33,001 nt of DNA from Algoriphagus sp. Lineage in GTDB: Bacteria; Bacteroidota; Bacteroidia; Cytophagales; Cyclobacteriaceae. The stretch spans positions 1-33,001 of the forward strand of contig NZ_JAUXYL010000048.1 in assembly GCF_030694375.1 (NCBI RefSeq). Reading direction: 5' to 3'. The notes under the pieces are model-generated. The model was not told the origin of the DNA. It searched no databases and saw only the letters and a program-made list of their open reading frames with translations. Each line of letters opens with the position of its first letter. Positions within the stretch are counted from its first letter, which is position 1. Made by a program: the position numbers and the translations under genes. Positions 14,430 through 22,050 of the stretch are shown in pieces.

Positions 14430-17375
14430 TTATTTTTTACGCTTAATCTCTTTCATCTCGTATCCTTCAATGGTATCATCGATTTCGATGTTATTGAAGT
14501 TTTTGATCGAAATACCACATTCGTAACCTGCTTTCACTTCAGAGACGTCGTCTTTGAATCGCTTCAACTGATCGATTTCTCCTTCGTGAATTACAATACC
14601 ACCTCTGATCACGCGGATCTTGTTCTTCCTGGTAATGAAACCATCCGTCACGTAAGAACCTGCAACAGTTCCGATTTTAGTGATTTTGAAGATTTCCCTC
14701 ACGATAATGTTACCGGTGATGACTTCTTCAAAAGTCGGCTCAAGCATTCCTTCGATCGCATCCTTAATCTGATTGATTGCGTCGTAAATGATGGAGTAAT
14801 GACGGATTTCAATTTCTTCCTGCTCTGCAAGTTTCTTTGCATTGGAAGAAGGTCGAACCTGGAAACCGAGGATAATCGCATCAGATGCTGAAGCTAACAA
14901 TACATCGGATTCGGAAATCTGACCCACACCTTTATGAATGATGGATACTTTGACTTCGTCTTTGGAAAGTTTCAACAATGAATCAGAAAGTGCTTCGACC
15001 GATCCGTCCACGTCACCCTTGATGATGATGTTAAGCTCCTTGAAGCTTCCGATTGCCAAACGACGACCGATTTCATCCAAAGTAATGTGCTTCTTGGTAC
15101 GTAAGCTTTGCTCCCGCTGAATCTGCTCTCTTGAATTGGCGATCTCGCGCGCTTCGCGTTCTGTGTCATACACTTTGATTGTATCACCAGCTTGTGGAGC
15201 TCCACTGAGACCTAATACCTGAACAGGTGTAGAAGGTCCGGCTTCTTTCAGTTTTTTGCCTTTGTGATCAAACATGGCCTTCACGCGGCCATAATGTTGG
15301 CCTGCAAGCATAATATCACCGATTCTCAGTGTTCCTGCCTGAACCATGATGGTAGCGACGTAGCCACGACCTTTATCAAGAGAAGCTTCGACTACCGTGC
15401 CGACTGCATTTTTATTCGGATTAGCTTTAAGCTCAAGGATCTCAGCTTCGAGCAAGACTTTTTCAAGCAACTCGTCGATACCTTGGCCAGTCTTGGCGGA
15501 GATATCCTGAGACTGATATTTTCCTCCCCACTCTTCTACGAGAAGGTTCATTCCTGCGAGTGCTTCTTTAATCTTGGCCGGATTAGCATTGGGCTTATCC
15601 ACCTTGTTGATTGCAAAGATCATGGGTACTCCACCCATTTGAGCGTGATTGATTGCTTCTTTGGTTTGCGGCATGATGCTATCATCTGCTGCAATCACGA
15701 TGATTGCCAAATCGGTGATTTTAGCACCACGAGCACGCATCGCTGTAAATGCCTCGTGACCCGGTGTATCCAAGAAAGCTATTTTATGACCTGTTTGTGT
15801 CATTACATCATAAGCTCCGATGTGCTGGGTGATTCCCCCAGCTTCTTCAGTAGTTACCTTAGCCATACGGATGTAATCAAGCAAGGAAGTCTTACCATGA
15901 TCTACGTGTCCCATGATGGTAACAATTGGAGCTCTTTCAATTAAGTCTTCTACTTCATCTGGTGCATCTTCCACCATCTCATCTTCGATGGATTTGGTGA
16001 ATTCTACATCATAGCCGAATTCATCTGCTATAATGGTGATGGCTTCTGCGTCCAATCGCTGATTGATAGAAACGAACATCCCCAATGACATGCAGGTTGA
16101 GATGATCTGATTTACAGAAACATCCAAGAGTGCCGCCAAATCGTTGGCCGAGATGAACTCGGTAACCTTTAGGATTTTTGCTTCTTCGCCCTCGACTTCA
16201 ACTTCCCGATCGCGATCTGCACGCTTATCTCTTCGGGTTTTTGATTTGCCTGAACCAGGCTTGGTTCCCTGAAGACGAGCAAGTGTTTGCTTGATCTGGT
16301 CTTGGATTTCTTTAGGTGTTGGCTCCGCCTTTTGAACGCGCTGCTGCGGCGCACCACCTCTTTGTTGGGTGCCGGGTCTGTGGACCGCCAGTTTGGGAGC
16401 ACCTCTCGGTTCTTGCGGAGGCCTATTTGCTCCGCCTGCTTGTCCGCCCTGATTTCCGGGAGTTCCCGGTTTATCGATCCTTTTACGAGGACGTTTTTTA
16501 TCTCTATTTCGCTCATCGGAGGAGGCTACTGGGCCACCTTTTTTCTTAGGTCGATCTACAGGAAGTTCAATTTTCCCAAGAACTGTTAATCCTTTGAGCG
16601 AATCTGCTTTTGCAGAGATCAATTGCTCCGGTGCTGGCGTTTCTACTGGCTTTTGTACAACCGGCGGCTTTGGGGCCTGTGGTGCCTGAGAGGGAGCAGG
16701 AGCTTTAGGCGCAGATTGGGCTGGTTTAGGACCTTGGTGCTGCGGCTTATTTTGTTGTGGACCACCTTGACCACCTTGTCCACCTCTATTAGGTTGCTGA
16801 CCCGGTCTTGGCTGCTGTTGGTTCGGATGTTGCTTTCGTTGATCCTGAGATCTCTCATTCCGCTGCCCTGGCGCATTTTGTGGAGCCTGTGCAGGTTTAG
16901 GTGCTGGCTTTTTATCCAAGTCAATTTTGCCCAGAATTTTTATCCCCTCGAGTTTTGGAACCTCAGGTGATACTTTTTCCGGTTCCGGCTCTGATGCTGG
17001 AGCAGGTGCAGGAATTGGCGCCGGCTCAGGAGCAGGGCTTGGACTTGGAGCAGGTATAGTTACGGCAACTTTTGGTTCTTCCTTATGAACCGGTGCAGGA
17101 GCTGGCTCAGGTGCTTTTTCCTGCTTTGGTGTTTCAGGTTCGAGCGAAATAGGCTCATGACGCTTCCCGATTGAAAGGTGGGAAGCTTCCTCTTTATCAA
17201 GGGCAGAGGATTTGAATTCCTTCTCCAACATCCCCACTTGCTCCATGGAAATTTTGGAATTAGGATTATTCTCCACCTCAAAGCCCTTTTTAGCCATTGA
17301 CTCAACTATGGTTGCCGTACCCACGTTGAGCTTTCTGGCTATTTGGCCTAAACGCATCATTTTCTCTTCTGACAT
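14430..17375 (-). CDS. infB: Translation initiation factor IF-2
   Basis: GTPase that brings initiator fMet-tRNA to the 30S subunit and promotes subunit joining. 981 residues from the ATG at 17375 (MSEEKMMRLGQIARKLNVG, as in relatives); the frame also has a TTG two codons earlier. An N-terminal IF2_N module (about 5-50) is followed by a long Pro/Ala/Gln-rich disordered linker (roughly 75-390) and a second N-terminal module. The GTPase has G1 GHVDHGKT (489-496), G2 GGITQHIGAY, G3 DTPGHEAF, G4 NKVDK and G5 SAKTGQG, then the beta-barrel domains and the fMet-tRNA-binding C-terminus. It is third in the rimP-nusA-infB operon, 62 bp after nusA, with a GC hairpin in that gap, and ends at a strong terminator. 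Confidence 0.97.
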   Translation of the reverse strand: MSEEKMMRLGQIARKLNVGTATIVESMAKKGFEVENNPNSKISMEQVGMLEKEFKSSALDKEEASHLSIGKRHEPISLEPETPKQEKAPEPAPAPVHKEEPKVAVTIPAPSPSPAPEPAPIPAPAPASEPEPEKVSPEVPKLEGIKILGKIDLDKKPAPKPAQAPQNAPGQRNERSQDQRKQHPNQQQPRPGQQPNRGGQGGQGGPQQNKPQHQGPKPAQSAPKAPAPSQAPQAPKPPVVQKPVETPAPEQLISAKADSLKGLTVLGKIELPVDRPKKKGGPVASSDERNRDKKRPRKRIDKPGTPGNQGGQAGGANRPPQEPRGAPKLAVHRPGTQQRGGAPQQRVQKAEPTPKEIQDQIKQTLARLQGTKPGSGKSKTRRDKRADRDREVEVEGEEAKILKVTEFISANDLAALLDVSVNQIISTCMSLGMFVSINQRLDAEAITIIADEFGYDVEFTKSIEDEMVEDAPDEVEDLIERAPIVTIMGHVDHGKTSLLDYIRMAKVTTEEAGGITQHIGAYDVMTQTGHKIAFLDTPGHEAFTAMRARGAKITDLAIIVIAADDSIMPQTKEAINHAQMGGVPMIFAINKVDKPNANPAKIKEALAGMNLLVEEWGGKYQSQDISAKTGQGIDELLEKVLLEAEILELKANPNKNAVGTVVEASLDKGRGYVATIMVQAGTLRIGDIMLAGQHYGRVKAMFDHKGKKLKEAGPSTPVQVLGLSGAPQAGDTIKVYDTEREAREIANSREQIQREQSLRTKKHITLDEIGRRLAIGSFKELNIIIKGDVDGSVEALSDSLLKLSKDEVKVSIIHKGVGQISESDVLLASASDAIILGFQVRPSSNAKKLAEQEEIEIRHYSIIYDAINQIKDAIEGMLEPTFEEVITGNIIVREIFKITKIGTVAGSYVTDGFITRKNKIRVIRGGIVIHEGEIDQLKRFKDDVSEVKAGYECGISIKNFNNIEIDDTIEGYEMKEIKRKK

Positions 17376-17422
17376 AAGCAAAAACCTCTTTCGAAATTCT
17401 AAATATAAATAGGGTAATCTAA

Positions 17423-17436
17423 GGGGGAAGTCCCCC
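17423..17436 (-). other. GC-rich hairpin between nusA and infB
   Basis: The minus strand reads GGGGGACTTCCCCC immediately after the nusA TAA, a 5-bp G/C stem with a 4-nt loop. There is no T-run after it, so it is not a standard terminator. It may act in mRNA processing or partial attenuation between the two genes (inference). Confidence 0.55.
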
Positions 17437-17437
17437 G

Positions 17438-18682
17438 TTATTGATCAAATTCTTGTCTGAGGATTCTGAAAATCTCATCGACTGTCTCTTCCTCCAATTC
17501 TGTACGTCTAGTCAGGTCTTCTTTGGTCAATGCCAATACACTCTTGGCAGTATCCAAACCCGTCTTTTTCAATTCTTCGATGATCCAACCGTCGATTTCG
17601 TCCACGAATTCGCTCAGATCTACATCTTCGTCATCGTATTCATTCAACTCTCGGAATACGTCAATCTCGAATCCTACCAATCTGCTTGCCAACTTAATAT
17701 TAAATCCGCCTTTGCCGATTGCCAATGATACCTGATCCGGTTTAAGAAAAACCGAAATCCGCTTTCTCTCCTGATCTACAGTGATTGAAGATACTTTAGC
17801 AGGGCTAAGTGCTCTGGTCACGTAAAGATCGAGATTCTCCGTGTAATTGATTACATCAATATTTTCATTCTGCAATTCCCGCACCACAGCGTGAATTCTT
17901 GAACCTTTCATTCCGACACAGGCTCCTACCGGATCTATTCGATCATCGTAGGACTCTACCGCAACTTTAGCTCTCTCCCCTGGTTCACGGACGATCTTCA
18001 CGATGGTAATGAGGCCATCGTAGACTTCAGGCACTTCATTTTCAAATAATCTTTCCAAGAAAACCGGAGAAGTTCTGGACAAAATGATCTTCGGGTTGCC
18101 ATTATTCATGTCAACACGATGTACTATTGCCTTCACAGTGTCTCCTTTTCTAAAACGATCCTTGGAGATTTGTTCCGTTTTTGGAAGAATCAATTCATTA
18201 CCATCTCCATCTATCAGGAGGATTTCTCTTCCCAAAATCTGGTAAACTTCAGCCGAGACGATCTCTCCAACTTGTTCTTCATACTTATTATAAAGAATGT
18301 CTTTCTCAAGATCTTTAATTCGTTGGATCAAAGTCTGACGCGCCATCTGCACGGCCCTGCGTCCAAACTCTTCCAATTCAATCTTTTCATAAACCTCTTC
18401 ACCAATTTCAAAATCGGGCTCTATTTTTCTGGCCTCCGTGAAACTGATTTTATCGAAATCCCAAATATCCTCAGAATTGTCGTCAACGATTTCCCGGATA
18501 CGGAAAATCTCGAGGTCTCCCTTATCAGCATTGATCGTGACGTCAAAGTTTTCGTCAGTCTCAAACTTTTTACGGATCATGGCTCTGAACACATCTTCCA
18601 GAATACGGATCATGGTAGGTCGATCCACATTTTTAGATCTCGCAAACTCTGCGAAAGATTCTATTAAGATTTTGGCATCCAT
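17438..18682 (-). CDS. nusA: Transcription termination/antitermination factor NusA
   Basis: RNA-polymerase-associated factor controlling pausing, termination and antitermination. 414 residues, shorter than E. coli NusA (495) and consistent with lack of the second C-terminal acidic repeat, as usual outside proteobacteria. The NusA N-terminal domain occupies about 1-130 (MDAKILIESFAEFARSKNVD). An S1 domain follows (about 136-200, EEQVGEIVSAEVYQILGREI), then two KH domains with DPVGACVGMKGSRI and VSLAIGKGGFNIKLASRL. The end is an acidic helix-hairpin-helix-like region (LKKTGLDTAKSVLALTKEDL). It lies 5 bp after rimP and is co-transcribed with it. Confidence 0.96.
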   Translation of the reverse strand: MDAKILIESFAEFARSKNVDRPTMIRILEDVFRAMIRKKFETDENFDVTINADKGDLEIFRIREIVDDNSEDIWDFDKISFTEARKIEPDFEIGEEVYEKIELEEFGRRAVQMARQTLIQRIKDLEKDILYNKYEEQVGEIVSAEVYQILGREILLIDGDGNELILPKTEQISKDRFRKGDTVKAIVHRVDMNNGNPKIILSRTSPVFLERLFENEVPEVYDGLITIVKIVREPGERAKVAVESYDDRIDPVGACVGMKGSRIHAVVRELQNENIDVINYTENLDLYVTRALSPAKVSSITVDQERKRISVFLKPDQVSLAIGKGGFNIKLASRLVGFEIDVFRELNEYDDEDVDLSEFVDEIDGWIIEELKKTGLDTAKSVLALTKEDLTRRTELEEETVDEIFRILRQEFDQ

Positions 18683-18687
18683 TTGAG

Positions 18688-19161
18688 TTATTTAAAAGAT
18701 ACTTGTACGATAGATTTTTTGATTTCAGCAAAAGGATAATGAAGCTCTTCTTCGGTAGCTTTTTTCCCTTTTTCTTTCTTCTTAACCAATAACTTTACCC
18801 CAGTGGCGTCTATTTCGAGCAGTTTGCCCAAGACATCGGTCCCGGAGTTCAGCGTCAACTTCAGCTCTCGTCCTATATTTTTTTGATATTGCCTTGCACT
18901 GCTTAGAGGGAAGTCAAGGCCGGGGGAAGAAACTTCAATCACGTAGGCTTCTCCGATCATTTCATTTTCTTCCAATTCTCCAGACACGGCACGGCTTAAT
19001 TTGGCACAAGCTTGGATAGTGACTCCCTGATCTGCATCAATTAGAATCAATATCTTGGTTTTACCGGCATTTTCTTCCAATTTGACCTCCACAACAAAGT
19101 GAGTCTCATCTGGAAGATGCTTTTCAACCAACTCTCCGATTGCTTTTCTAAGCTCAGTCAT
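18688..19161 (-). CDS. rimP: Ribosome maturation factor RimP
   Basis: Helps 30S ribosomal subunit assembly. 157 residues, normal for the family. Motifs: VVEVKLEE near the start, ILIDADQGVTIQACAKLSRA and the signature YVIEVSSPGLDFPL, followed by a Lys-rich C-terminal SH3-like barrel. The open frame extends 55 codons upstream, but the ATG at 19161 (MTELRKAIGELVEK) is chosen because the upstream part is AT-rich, contains a promoter and leader hairpin, and has no domain. First gene of the rimP-nusA-infB operon. Confidence 0.93.
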   Translation of the reverse strand: MTELRKAIGELVEKHLPDETHFVVEVKLEENAGKTKILILIDADQGVTIQACAKLSRAVSGELEENEMIGEAYVIEVSSPGLDFPLSSARQYQKNIGRELKLTLNSGTDVLGKLLEIDATGVKLLVKKKEKGKKATEEELHYPFAEIKKSIVQVSFK

Positions 19162-19178
19162 ACGTTTGAATAATGAAA

Positions 19179-19199
19179 GAGGGGACTTGTTGTCCCCTC
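19179..19199 (-). promoter_or_regulatory. Leader hairpin just upstream of rimP
   Basis: A perfect 8-bp stem GAGGGGAC/GTCCCCTC with a 5-nt loop lies 17 bases before the rimP ATG, inside the predicted ~50-nt leader. No T-run follows. It could affect translation initiation or mRNA stability; the mechanism is inferred. Confidence 0.6.
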
Positions 19200-19220
19200 C
19201 AGAAACTTTCGAATACGGTG

Positions 19221-19252
19221 CAAAAGTAATATAAAGAAATCCGAAATGCAAA
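19221..19252 (-). promoter_or_regulatory. Promoter of the rimP-nusA-infB operon
   Basis: The minus strand reads TTTG (19252-19249), then 20 nt, then TACTTTTG (19228-19221), an almost ideal Bacteroidota housekeeping promoter. The predicted start site is near 19214, giving a leader of about 50 nt that includes the hairpin at 19179-19199. Confidence 0.65.
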
Positions 19253-19369
19253 GCAGGAGCCTCTAATCCAAATCGAACAGAAAAAAATAGTGCGAAAACC
19301 CCAAAAAAAACTTTCGATTGTGCCAATCACTAAATCATTTGCCCTCAGACAACAAAAAAAACTTCTTTA

Positions 19370-19402
19370 TCTGAGTTTTATCGATTTAAGATAATAATTT
19401 TG
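19370..19402 (+). promoter_or_regulatory. Promoter of the mreBCD-mrdA-rodA operon
   Basis: An exact -7 match TAATTTTG lies at 19395-19402, with a weaker TCTG (for TTTG) 21 nt upstream. The start site would be near 19409, leaving a leader of ~70 nt. That leader contains CGTTT/AAACG arms (19411-19422) and a perfect 12-bp palindrome GTACCTAGGTAC (19423-19434). The 320-bp gap between rimP and mreB holds only these two divergent promoters and leaders. Confidence 0.5.
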
Positions 19403-19481
19403 CCGACCCGCGTTTAAAAACGGTACCTAGGTACTACCTTAAACACCAAACTCCAACACAAAGCCAATCAATCAGCACAAA

Positions 19482-20510
19482 ATGGGATTATTTGATTTTT
19501 TCTCTAGTGATATAGCCATTGATTTGGGTACTGCAAATACCCTCATCATACATAAAGATAAAATTGTCGTGGATGAACCATCCATCATCGCTATCGATAA
19601 GACAAACAACCGGGTACTTGCTGTGGGCCGAGAGGCCATGAACATGCACGAAAAGACCCATGAAAACATCAAAACCATCCGTCCGCTAAAGGACGGGGTG
19701 ATTGCTGATTTTTATGCAGCCGAGCAGATGATCCGTGGATTAATCAAAATGATCCCCGGACAGAAGAAGGGGTTGTTTCCCCAATCGCACCGAATGGTCA
19801 TCTGTATTCCTTCCGGAATCACAGAAGTAGAAAAAAGAGCGGTTCGTGACTCTGCTGAGCATGCGGGAGCCAAAGAAGTGTATATGATCTATGAACCGAT
19901 TGCCGCGGCAATTGGTATTGGAATTGATATCGAAAAACCTATGGGTTCCATGATTGTAGATATCGGAGGAGGTACTACTGAGATTGCGTTGATTGCACTT
20001 TCCGGTATTGTAGCGGATCAATCCATCCGGGTTGCCGGTGATACGTTTACCAAAGACATTCTGGACTACATGCGCCGTCAGCACAACTTGCTGATCGGAG
20101 AGCGATCTGCCGAAAAGGTGAAAATCGCCATCGGTTCCGCATTGACAGAATTGGACGATGCGCCGGATGACTATGAAATCCGGGGTCGTGACTTAATGAC
20201 CGGTATTCCCAAAGTCATTAAGGTTTCCTATTCCGAAATTGCTTTTGCGCTGGACAAATCAGTCTCAAAAATAGAAGAGGCAGTTTTAAAAGCCTTGGAG
20301 ATCGCCCCGCCCGAGCTTTCTGCTGATATCTATGACAATGGAATTCATCTTACAGGTGGTGGAGCTCTTTTGAAAGGTCTTGACAAAAGACTACACCAAA
20401 AAACAAAGCTGCCTATTCACATCGCCGAAGACCCGCTGAGAGCAGTGGTAAGAGGTACAGGTACAGCCCTGAAAAATATTCAAAACTTCCGAACCGTCCT
20501 GATGACTTAA
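19482..20510 (+). CDS. mreB: Rod-shape-determining actin homologue MreB
   Basis: ATP-dependent filament protein on the inner face of the cytoplasmic membrane that guides the elongation machinery. 342 residues, normal length. Actin-fold motifs: phosphate-1 IAIDLGTANTLI (about 11-22), phosphate-2 IVDIGGGTTEIAL, and the adenosine motif LTGGGALLKGLDKRL. The N-terminal MGLFDFFSS forms the usual hydrophobic segment for membrane contact. First gene of the operon with mreC (7 bp later), mreD, mrdA and rodA; this implies a rod-shaped cell. Confidence 0.97.
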   Translation: MGLFDFFSSDIAIDLGTANTLIIHKDKIVVDEPSIIAIDKTNNRVLAVGREAMNMHEKTHENIKTIRPLKDGVIADFYAAEQMIRGLIKMIPGQKKGLFPQSHRMVICIPSGITEVEKRAVRDSAEHAGAKEVYMIYEPIAAAIGIGIDIEKPMGSMIVDIGGGTTEIALIALSGIVADQSIRVAGDTFTKDILDYMRRQHNLLIGERSAEKVKIAIGSALTELDDAPDDYEIRGRDLMTGIPKVIKVSYSEIAFALDKSVSKIEEAVLKALEIAPPELSADIYDNGIHLTGGGALLKGLDKRLHQKTKLPIHIAEDPLRAVVRGTGTALKNIQNFRTVLMT

Positions 20511-20517
20511 ATACTGA

Positions 20518-21357
20518 ATGCTACGCATCCTACAGTTCCTTTATCGAATAAGGGCATTTATTCTTTTCGTTTTTCTTGAGGTGTTGGCAATCTGGATGAT
20601 TGTCTCCAATAATTCTCCACAGGGTGCAGCTTTCTTCAACAGTTCCAATGTTTTGATAGGCTCTGTGCTGAAGAAACAGGCTGACGTAATCCAGTTTTTT
20701 TCGCTTGCCGAGGCAAATGAAGCGTTAACTTCCGAAAACGCCGAAATCCTACAACAGCTCCGTCTACTGCAGATCAAGCCGGATAGCATTTCTTTTGTTC
20801 TGGATTCTGCTTTAGCCGCTACTTACCAGTTCAAAGGGGGGCGGGTGATTGGCAATTCTTTGAGATTTTCTCAGAATTATCTAACCTTAAATAAAGGGTC
20901 CAAACATGGTATCAAACCCGGAATGGGGATCTTCAATCCGGAAGGGGTAGTTGGGCGTGTGAAATCTGTTTCCGAAAATTATTCTGTGGCATTTTCCTTG
21001 CTGAATACAGGATTGTTGGTTTCCTCAAAAATTAAATCCTCGGATGTATTTGGATCAGTGCAATGGGATGGAAAAAGCGCCTCAGAAGCGCGTTTACTTT
21101 TCGTGCCAAGGCACGTGAAAGCAGTAGAAGGAGATACCGTTGTTACTTCCGGGTTTAATGCAGTGTTTCCGGAAGGAATTTTGATCGGAGTTATTTCCAA
21201 AATTTCCCCGGACGAAAAGAACCCCAATTACCTTTCCCTTACTGTCAAATTAAGTACTGATTTCAGCAAAGTAAATTATGTTTACCTCGTTGAAAATACG
21301 CTATTCACAGAACTGGATTCGCTTCACCGCCAATCTGAGATAAGTAATGAATATTAG
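20518..21357 (+). CDS. mreC: Rod-shape-determining protein MreC
   Basis: Bitopic inner-membrane protein whose periplasmic domain activates PBP2/RodA. 279 residues. One membrane helix (about 12-30, AFILFVFLEVLAIWMIVSN) is followed by a helical region (residues 50-85) and a beta-rich domain with the typical LTLNKGSKHGIKPGMGIFNP and GVVGRVKSVSENYSVA segments, then GDTVVTSGFNAVFPEGILIG. It overlaps mreD by 11 bases, suggesting translational coupling. Confidence 0.95.
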   Translation: MLRILQFLYRIRAFILFVFLEVLAIWMIVSNNSPQGAAFFNSSNVLIGSVLKKQADVIQFFSLAEANEALTSENAEILQQLRLLQIKPDSISFVLDSALAATYQFKGGRVIGNSLRFSQNYLTLNKGSKHGIKPGMGIFNPEGVVGRVKSVSENYSVAFSLLNTGLLVSSKIKSSDVFGSVQWDGKSASEARLLFVPRHVKAVEGDTVVTSGFNAVFPEGILIGVISKISPDEKNPNYLSLTVKLSTDFSKVNYVYLVENTLFTELDSLHRQSEISNEY

Positions 21358-21871
21358 AAATCTGATTTCCTACCTTCTGCTGATTCTCTTCCTGGGAGTG
21401 GTTCAGGTTTTGTTTTTAAAAAATCTGGCGCTTTTCGGAATTGCCTTTGTCTTCATTTATCTTTTGGGCATTTTGATTTTACCCGTTTCGGTTAAAACTG
21501 TGCCACTGTTGCTCATTGCATTTGCATTGGGCTTTTTCCTCGATGTCTTTTACGAAACAATAGGTATGCATACCGCCGCTGCGACCTTTTTGGCATTTGC
21601 CCGATCGATTTGGCTGAGGGCGATCAGTCCGACTGGGGGCTATGTGGATACGGAAGAGCCTTCGCTTAACGAAATGGGTTTGGTCTGGTTTCTGAGCTAT
21701 TCATTTCCACTGGTTTTTGCATATTCCATGGTGTTTTTCGTGGCTGATCAGTGGGGCACAAGTGGCTTTTTAGGTGTGCTAAACAAAAGCTTTTTTTCCT
21801 CGATTTTCACTTGCCTTTTGGCTATACTTGTACAACTCCTGTTCTTTAAACGCAGACGGGGAATCCGATGA
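21347..21871 (+). CDS. mreD: Rod-shape-determining membrane protein MreD
   Basis: 174-residue polytopic inner-membrane protein with about five to six hydrophobic helices, a family with low sequence conservation, so identity rests largely on position between mreC and the PBP2 gene. The segment ALGFFLDVFYETIGMHTAAATFLAF resembles the conserved MreD core (GxxxDxxxxxxxGxxA). It is followed by an unusual 179-bp repeat-bearing gap before mrdA, in an operon otherwise packed tightly. Confidence 0.88.
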   Translation: MNIRNLISYLLLILFLGVVQVLFLKNLALFGIAFVFIYLLGILILPVSVKTVPLLLIAFALGFFLDVFYETIGMHTAAATFLAFARSIWLRAISPTGGYVDTEEPSLNEMGLVWFLSYSFPLVFAYSMVFFVADQWGTSGFLGVLNKSFFSSIFTCLLAILVQLLFFKRRRGIR

Positions 21872-22050
21872 AATCGAGCATGTCATCATCGTCAGAAATT
21901 AGGATAATCGAAATCCATGCGAGATTCCATGTGGTCTTTGAAAAACAATTATAGTCACATGAAATCGAGCATGTCGAAGGCGACACAAACTGGGATGGTT
22001 ATCGGCGATGTGAGATTCCATCTGACCGATAAAAAACAAAAAGTAAACAG
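21868..22050 (+). repeat. Degenerate ~91-bp tandem duplication between mreD and mrdA
   Basis: The 17-mer ATGAAATCGAGCATGTC occurs at 21868-21884 and 21959-21975, and GAGATTCCAT occurs at 21921-21930 and 22012-22021, both 91 bases apart. The intervening sequence is partly alike. The second unit can form two hairpins: TGTCG/CGACA (21972-21985) and TTATCGG/CCGATAA (21999-22032). No coding frame is evident. It looks like two REP-like palindromic units. Confidence 0.7.

Noticed and set aside
19162..19326. 55-residue N-terminal extension of RimP
   Set aside because: This stretch contains the promoter and leader hairpin and has no domain character.
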